Source of the DNA: Rhynchonema sp. JSB1_4 | Lineage: Eukaryota > Nematoda > Chromadorea > Monhysterida > Xyalidae | Length of the DNA stretch: 64,000 nt | Reading direction: 5' to 3' | NCBI GenBank assembly: GCA_030248065.1 | Contig: JASAMV010008211.1 | Location: forward strand, 1-64,000 | Shown here: positions 58,649 to 64,000 of the stretch, piece by piece | Numbering within the stretch: the stretch's first letter is position 1 | Layout of the letters: each line of letters begins with the position of its first letter | Notes under the pieces: generated by a model | The model's database searches: none | Told to the model about the DNA's origin: nothing | Seen by the model: only the letters and a program-made list of their open reading frames with translations | Program-made: the position numbers and the translations under genes

Positions 58649-60424
58649 CTACAGCGTGAACGAGTGTCCGAGCGACACCAGGAATTCCAGCAGCCCACGT
58701 TGTTTGCGGTCCTGGTACTCATTGATCATCGTCGTAATCGCCCGTTCACGATTCACGTGCTTGATTTTGCGCGCTGTCGGCGGCAAGCCCTCATTATGTT
58801 GGTTGATGCGAATGTTTTGCCATGTGCGTTCACGTTGGATGGCGCTCATGAACCAAAATGGCGACGGATGATCGCAGTTCAATCCACGACTGAACGCGCC
58901 ATGCCAGGCCTCCAATGAGACTTGAGAGCGGGGCTTTCCAGCCAAGATGCGCTGATGCTGATTCCAGGTCGGAATCGGGAATCGAGCACGACCAGGACCT
59001 CGTTCACGATCAACACCGATGAAATTCTCGTAGAAATAGTCCGCAACAGCCTTAAAGGCGGTCTACGGGAGGTTGTCACTCAGCCCCCGAATACCGTAAC
59101 CCACCGTAATTTTGATCTGCAAGGATCGTGTCGAGACCATTTTGTTTTTTATCTATGTTTTGCGTGTTAGCGCCAACACCAACCAACATTTCTAAGTTTT
59201 GGTGATCGACGCGCACGATGACAATTTCCAGCTTGCTGCCGCTAATACACGTGTCGATAAGTAGCGAATAGCATGGGTCTCGCAACGATCTTGCTTGCGG
59301 TGGGTTACGGTATTCGGGGGCTGAGTGACAACCTCCCGTAGACTGCCTTTACCTTCGGCGTCGTCTTCCAATCCATCGTAGATCAAATCGAACCCTTCGC
59401 GAACATCATCAATCGGGACGAAAGCAAGTGCAGGCAGCGCATTCATCAGTCCCTTAAACCACGGATTCTCGCCGTATTTACTCACCGCTTCCTTCCCGAT
59501 TCCTTGTATCTGACGCCACACGCACTGACCAAGGTGGAAGAAACAGGCGTTGACGTCCACACCGGGCAACAATTCCATAACCGCATTGCGAAACGCTGAC
59601 TCAAAGTCGGTCAAAATGGTGTCCGGTCGATAATCGGGCAGCTCATCAAACACGCGTTGCAATACAGCCTTGTACGTCTCTTTCTTTTTGTCGGGGCACA
59701 AGATGAACACGCACGGGACAACAAGAGGAGCATATTTTGCAGGGTCAAGGCCCGGAGTCAGCTTACAACCGTGCAAAGTGTACAGCTGCGACCACAAATC
59801 CGGAGCCACCTTGAATGTGCCGTCAGTCAGCATGTCGGGACACGAACGCAGAAACGCGAGTGCTTTATTATCGGCCCAAATCAGCACACGACGACGGGGA
59901 TCGTTCGCAACGTTAAAATCTGCCAGGAGAAACTGATGTTCACCGATGAACTTGTATTGGTCGGGCACAACAACCTGTCGAATATCGGTGGGACGCATTG
60001 GCGCATCATTGTCGCGTTTTCGTTTTCGATTGTACGCGCGACTCAACCATTTGGTATTTGGAATGGCGTACACTTTGTCGTCTGGTACACCTTGCGAAGC
60101 AGAGATTATTGTGTTTCGTGGAGTTTGGCCGGGTGTCTTCGACGCCTCTTTCACCTTGTAGCGAACTTCGGCTTCAACAATTTTTTCTATCGATGGTGGG
60201 TGACAATGGGTGCTCAATCTACTGATAATTTCACGTCCACGACAATGCAGCCTAGCTTTACAACCATTTTTCTGCTGTTCAACACACATCCAGAATGCCA
60301 AGCGGTCGTCGCTTTTGCTGTGTTTGTGATAGCGATATCTGTGGCCGTCGTCAACAATGATGTCCTTATCCCTGATACTTTTCACAACTGGAGCAATCTC
60401 ACGAACTGGTGTAGAATCCGACAT
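58649..60424 (-). pseudogene. FLYWCH-type MULE transposase, interrupted by a MITE
   Basis: The minus-strand frame starts at ATG 60422-60424. A FLYWCH zinc finger lies at about residues 15-75 (YRYHKHSKSDDRLAFWMCVE, then CKARLHC and STHCHPP). The MULE transposase core follows: MLTDGTFKVAPDLWSQLYTL (first catalytic Asp), FILCPDKKKETYKAV, TILTDFESAFRNAV (second Asp) and NACFFHLGQCVWRQIQGIG. At EGK (59351) a 295-bp MITE with TA duplication breaks the frame. Beyond it (59053 to 58649) the same protein resumes in phase with ADYFYENFIG, RARFPIPTWN, LEAWHGAFSRGLNCDHPSPF and ends LGHSFTL. Without the insert the protein would be about 492 residues. The copy is therefore inactivated, unless the insert is spliced out. 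Confidence 0.9.
59055..59349. mobile_element. 295-bp MITE inserted in the MULE transposase
   Basis: TIRs of about 50 bp start AAGGCGGTCTACGGGAGGTT at left; the right end is the inverse with one change (AAGGCAGTCTACGGGAGG). Flanking TA dinucleotides (59053-59054 and 59350-59351) fit a Tc1/mariner-type target duplication. Removing the element and one TA restores the host reading frame exactly. Confidence 0.85.
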
Positions 60425-61395
60425 GAAGGCCAGTCAAATGGATGAAATAAACAATGGGGAACAGAGAAAAATTGAACTACCCAAACGATCTGACCGATTG
60501 CAACTTACTGCAAATGAACAACAATGATAAAACCGGCGGAAGCAAATCGAGCGATAGGCAAATCAAAGAATTTCACATATTGGCACAAAGGCGAGGAAAC
60601 AGATGACACGAAGGAACAATGAGATGAAAGGATGAACACAAAAACAAAGCTACAATGAGACGGTCAACAAGAAGAAAATGGTGAGCAAACAACAATACAA
60701 CGCGGCTAAATATAATACAATATATTTTGTACAAGTAAATATTTACAAGTCAACAGTTGAGAGAAAGCAGCAAGGCGAAAGCAGAAGACGATGAGATCAA
60801 AGCCAGATTCAAGCTGGTATACCAATTTCTGAACAGAAAAAGAATAAGTAAAAACTCAATGAAAGAGAAAATATTCAAAATTTTAAATGGTCAACAAGCC
60901 AATCAGCTTCTTGCAAACATGCGGCAAACAATACCATAATCTGTGTGTGAAGTGCCCATTGATTACACAAACCACTCATGATGCAAGTACTCCACTCGTT
61001 CCGGCAAATGTTTTTCTCGCATGTCTGATAAATTTTACCTACTGTATGTCACCTACTGTATTGGTCGCACAATGACTATATAAGAATTCATCAAATCTAT
61101 CCTGATTTTCACGTTCAGTCACTCTTAACCACTGTGCTATTTGTGATTCTCACAAAACATTTTCACCTGAAAATAATCCAGCAGATCAACCACATTGCCG
61201 CAGGTCTGAAACATTCTCTTTACTACATGTTTTGTGTGCGATCTCGCAACGCAACGTCACCACCCCGTCACTTTCCCTCTTTGCGATTCAGGAAAAAAAT
61301 TTGACCAATTCTTATAAAGTCATTGTGCAACCAATACCTGCTGTTGTTACTGTTGCCACATGACCACGCCAGATAAAGCAGCGGCATCATCTTAT
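60425..61395. other. Noncoding right part of the MULE
   Basis: This A-rich stretch upstream of the transposase start should include its promoter. It contains the MITE at 61057-61337. No second ORF is supported. Confidence 0.4.
61057..61337. mobile_element. MITE, second copy of the family in MCCC1 intron 10
   Basis: The left end TATTGGTCGCACAATGACTA and the inverse right end (AAGTCATTGTGCAACCAATA) match the element at 32951-33240 in TIR and interior. It is inserted within the MULE. Confidence 0.65.
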
Positions 61396-61762
61396 GCGTG
61401 GGACCGAGATGGTCCGGTACCGAGATGGTCCGGTACCGAAATGGTCCGGTACCGAAATGGTCTGGTACCGAGATGGTCGGTACCGAAATGGTCTGGTACC
61501 GAGATGGTCGGTACCGAAATGGTCCGGTACCGAGATGGTCCGGTACCGAGATGGTCCGGTACCGAGATGGTCCGGTACCGAAATGGTCGGTACCGAAATG
61601 GTCCGGTACCGAGATGGTCCGGTACCGAAATGACCTGGGACCGAGATGGCGGGACCGAGATGAATCGGAGCCGATGTATGGGGGTTAAGCAACAAAATAG
61701 TCACACTTGCGCAAACGCTGAGCCAAACAGTAACTTCTATTCCGCGACTTTTCACACCCGGA

Positions 61763-61915
61763 GGTTCAGGCCCGACCTTTTCAGGCCCAGTTTTTCAGGC
61801 CCTGCCCTATACAGGCCCGGTACAGTGTCACCGTCACCCATTTATAGGCTTAGGGTTAGGTTCCAGCCGGGCCTGAATCGGCCGTGCCTGAATGGCCAGG
61901 CCTGAACCTGTGTCC
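61763..61915. repeat. CAGGCCC-rich palindromic repeat
   Basis: GGTTCAGGCCCGACC at left and GGCCAGGCCTGAACC at right are near-inverse, with several internal CAGGCC words. It is probably a small MITE just outside the MULE target duplication. Confidence 0.4.
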
Positions 61916-61939
61916 CGGCACTTAGCAGTTGCACAATAA

Positions 61940-62809
61940 GTAGTTTCGGTTTCAGTATGCTCATTGGGGCTGGCCCTCATTGAATGCGCACTGTGTCGCA
62001 GGTTGCCCGAACGAGCTGTGTACGTACCACAAACAGTTACGCAAGCAGTCAATCCCATTGTACATGCTAGTGAAGCAGAATGTCGAGCACTGTCATACCG
62101 AGTTGCCTTCGGGTCAGGTAGCACCCAAACGCAAACGATAACGCTTCAACACCACTTTAAACCGCCACCACCAATCAGTTTCAACCGCAACAATGAGAAC
62201 CCCGCCAGCCCATCGCGTCCGCAACGCATACACAGCCTTGCGGATATCACCGGACGAGAACCGCCCACTATGCCTACCGTGGAGCCCAGGCCCGTTCCGC
62301 ACAAAGTTCGAATGCACCTTCAGCGGCCAGCATCGCCACCCAAACCACCTCCCATCGCATGCCGGTGGAAGCTGCCGCCTATCACACCGACAAAGCCATC
62401 AGCCGCATCGGCACGTCAAGTTCATAGTCTGCCAAGTGCACCAACGCGCCATGCCCATGCTGAGGTACCCGCTCGTCTGCGTATGCATCTTCAGCAACCT
62501 GCACCACCAGGTTTTCAGCCATCGCCCCCAGAACCGCCAAAACCAGCAATGCCGCACAAACTACCACCAGTTTCGCCGCTCAAACCAGCAGCACGCGACA
62601 GAATTTACACCGTCAACGATCTGCCGAGGCTAACAGCACAACAGACCCGTCTGCGCATGCACCTGTAACAAACCGCGCCGCCCGACTTTCAAGGGCCTCC
62701 ATCACCACCACGACCGGCAGCTCCGCATCGCTTGCCCCCATTGTCGCCACAAAAGCCGGCTAGTTACGTTGCTCGACGTGTGCACACCATTCATGACGTC
62801 GATCGTTGA
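61940..62809 (+). pseudogene. Proline-rich tandem-repeat ORF with one internal stop
   Basis: The frame is open from 61940 to TAA at 62666-62668, then open again in the same frame to TGA at 62807-62809. It encodes about three copies of a 50-60 residue unit with the pattern R-h-H-S/T-h-x-D ... R-h-R-M-H-L-Q-x-P-A-P-P ... P-H-K/R-L-P-P-h-S/T-P-x-K-P. Examples are RLRMHLQQPAPPGFQPSPP with PHKLPPVSPLKPA. The repeat runs straight across the TAA: RMHL, stop, then QTAPPDFQGPP. The stop occupies the position of a Gln codon in the previous unit, so a single C-to-T change would explain it. No ATG starts the frame convincingly; 5' exons may precede acceptors near 61955 or 62002. Function is unknown. A recent pseudogene, stop readthrough or a sequencing error are all possible. 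Confidence 0.45.
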
Positions 62810-63378
62810 ATGAACAACGACAACCATGCGACTAGGTTCAAGCGAAACACCAAACATTTTCAGTGAGAACCACCGGGTGTTTCAACAGTCACAGAATGCA
62901 ACTGGAAATGCAACGCAATAAGTTTTCCGTGATAGCTAAGGTCTATAGCTTTTCGGACGATGAAAATTTGAAAAAATAGGTCAATATTCAGATTTCCATG
63001 GTTTAAAAACCACCAGTATACAACTTTCAGTTAAAGTAAGAAACTTATTCCGTTACATTACCAATAGTATCAAGATGACTGTCGATAACCCGAGGACCCT
63101 TGACTATTTTTCCCATGATTCAAGACACACACATGCACACTGTAAGTATGCCATACCTGTACTTCGATCGTGTTCCTTGTGATTTCGTTTGAACTTTTGT
63201 TTGTGATTTAGCACTGTAATGTTTTAAATTTTAAAATTCGCTTTTCTCGGAAGTGCCATCAAGCGCCAATTTCAACGTGCACTTTGCCACTTGCGCTGCG
63301 TAAGTATTGACGATGCATGTATTACTTTGATTGTATTTCAGTGCCTGTGCACCGATTGAATACAGCTATGTACCACCA
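62810..63378. other. Intergenic, nothing recognised
   Basis: No exon, RNA gene or defined repeat end was found between the proline-rich ORF and the right-hand inverted repeat. Confidence 0.4.
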
Positions 63379-64000
63379 CATGGTAACACACGCATCAGAT
63401 AACATGCGCAGACATACATACATATGTTCACCAGTGCGCAACCAACGAGCACCGTCAAGCCGGAGCTACTGTTTCGCTCCGCATTTTCGCAAGTCTGCGT
63501 ATTTTGTCTTTTTTTGCATGCATATACTTTAATAATGACCAAATGTGTTAATATGCAAAGCGGCACTGGTAACAGACACGAAACTTTTATTTTACGCTCT
63601 GCTCATTTTGGGCTTGGGGTATTGGCGAGTTAAAAAGTTACAAAACGAGGGTGTTGCGCGTGTGCGAATAACTCGCAGCTGTGTGCTTGCCTGTACCCGT
63701 TTAAGATTTCATTCCATTTGAAACTGTTTGAAGACTAATTGAGCGATTTTTCAGACTTTAGTAGCAGACCGATTAATAACGGCACACATACAAAGACAAA
63801 AGAACGCGAAAAAACGTCATATTTTAGACAAAAATTTTCACAAATTTGATCATAGTAAAAAATTTTGCGGATTTGCAAGGTGTCGCATCTATCGGCATAG
63901 TTAGCCCAAACAATAGTGTAAATGACTGCACATGCCGTTTGGTCAGGCTACGTTAGTACTTTTTGCTGAGTCACGAAACTGTTGAAAAGTAGACTCAGCC
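63379..64000. repeat. Right copies (A', B') of a large inverted repeat
   Basis: A' (63379-63525, with AGCACCGTCAAGCCGGAGCT) and B' (63744-64000, ending TGAGTCACGAAACTGTTGAA and beyond) are reverse complements of 56856-56992 and 57119-57375. B' runs to the window edge, so its outer end is unknown. Confidence 0.7.

Larger units (their letters stand above)
57477..61672 (-). mobile_element. Mutator-like (MULE/foldback) transposon with 9-bp target duplication
   Basis: The 9-bp direct repeat GATGTATGG flanks the element (57468-57476 and 61673-61681). The ends read (T)GCTCC...TCATCTCGGTCCCGCC at left and the inverse GGCGGGACCGAGATGA...GGAGC(C) at right. The terminal arms (57488-57795 and 61396-61665) are inverted tandem arrays of 16-18 bp units with GGTACCG and CATCTCGG or CATTTCGG. 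The interior codes for a FLYWCH-MULE transposase on the minus strand. The 9-bp duplication and long repeated arms fit Mutator-type elements. Confidence 0.85.

Overview
This is eukaryotic nuclear DNA from an invertebrate animal. The genes are split by GT-AG introns (one is GC-AG), and every spliced model below was read exon by exon with reading phase checked at each junction. A MATH-BTB protein of the type expanded in nematodes, and short TTAGGC-like stretches, lean towards a nematode or other ecdysozoan, but the species is not established. There are no bacterial genes, rRNA genes or CRISPR arrays.

The gene-rich core is 19-47.7 kb. On the plus strand are a novel-looking 11-exon gene for a 536-residue protein with repeated PW...GW domains (19.2-22.9 kb) and the mitochondrial methylcrotonyl-CoA carboxylase alpha subunit (MCCC1, 25.1-34.2 kb). 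A complete minus-strand gene for a UBASH3/TULA-like histidine phosphatase lies inside MCCC1 intron 1. Three minus-strand genes follow close together: DNA polymerase epsilon subunit 2 (POLE2), U1 snRNP protein C (SNRPC) and heparan sulfate N-deacetylase/N-sulfotransferase (NDST). They serve leucine catabolism, replication, splicing and glycosaminoglycan sulfation, so they are neighbours rather than one pathway. At the left are the 5' exons of an unidentified minus-strand gene that runs off the window, with two candidate first exons, and the 3' half of a MATH-BTB gene.

The flanks (10.4-18.4 kb and 47.8-64 kb) are dense in repeats. A large module of satellites (about 146-164, 168 and 192-205 bp periods) plus a long palindrome occurs twice in opposite orientation, at 10.7-15.9 kb and 51.4-56.3 kb. 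In each palindrome the two arms match each other almost perfectly, while the two palindromes differ. At 57.5-61.7 kb is a Mutator-like element with a FLYWCH-type transposase, tandem-repeat arms and a 9-bp target duplication. Its transposase is interrupted by a 295-bp MITE. Three hAT-type MITEs have perfect 8-bp target duplications, and several other TIR elements are nested in one another.

Two items look least described: the arm-homogenised palindromes with their 60-bp-spaced conserved motif, and the PW/GW repeat protein. A proline-rich repeat ORF with a single internal stop (61.9-62.8 kb) is a further oddity.
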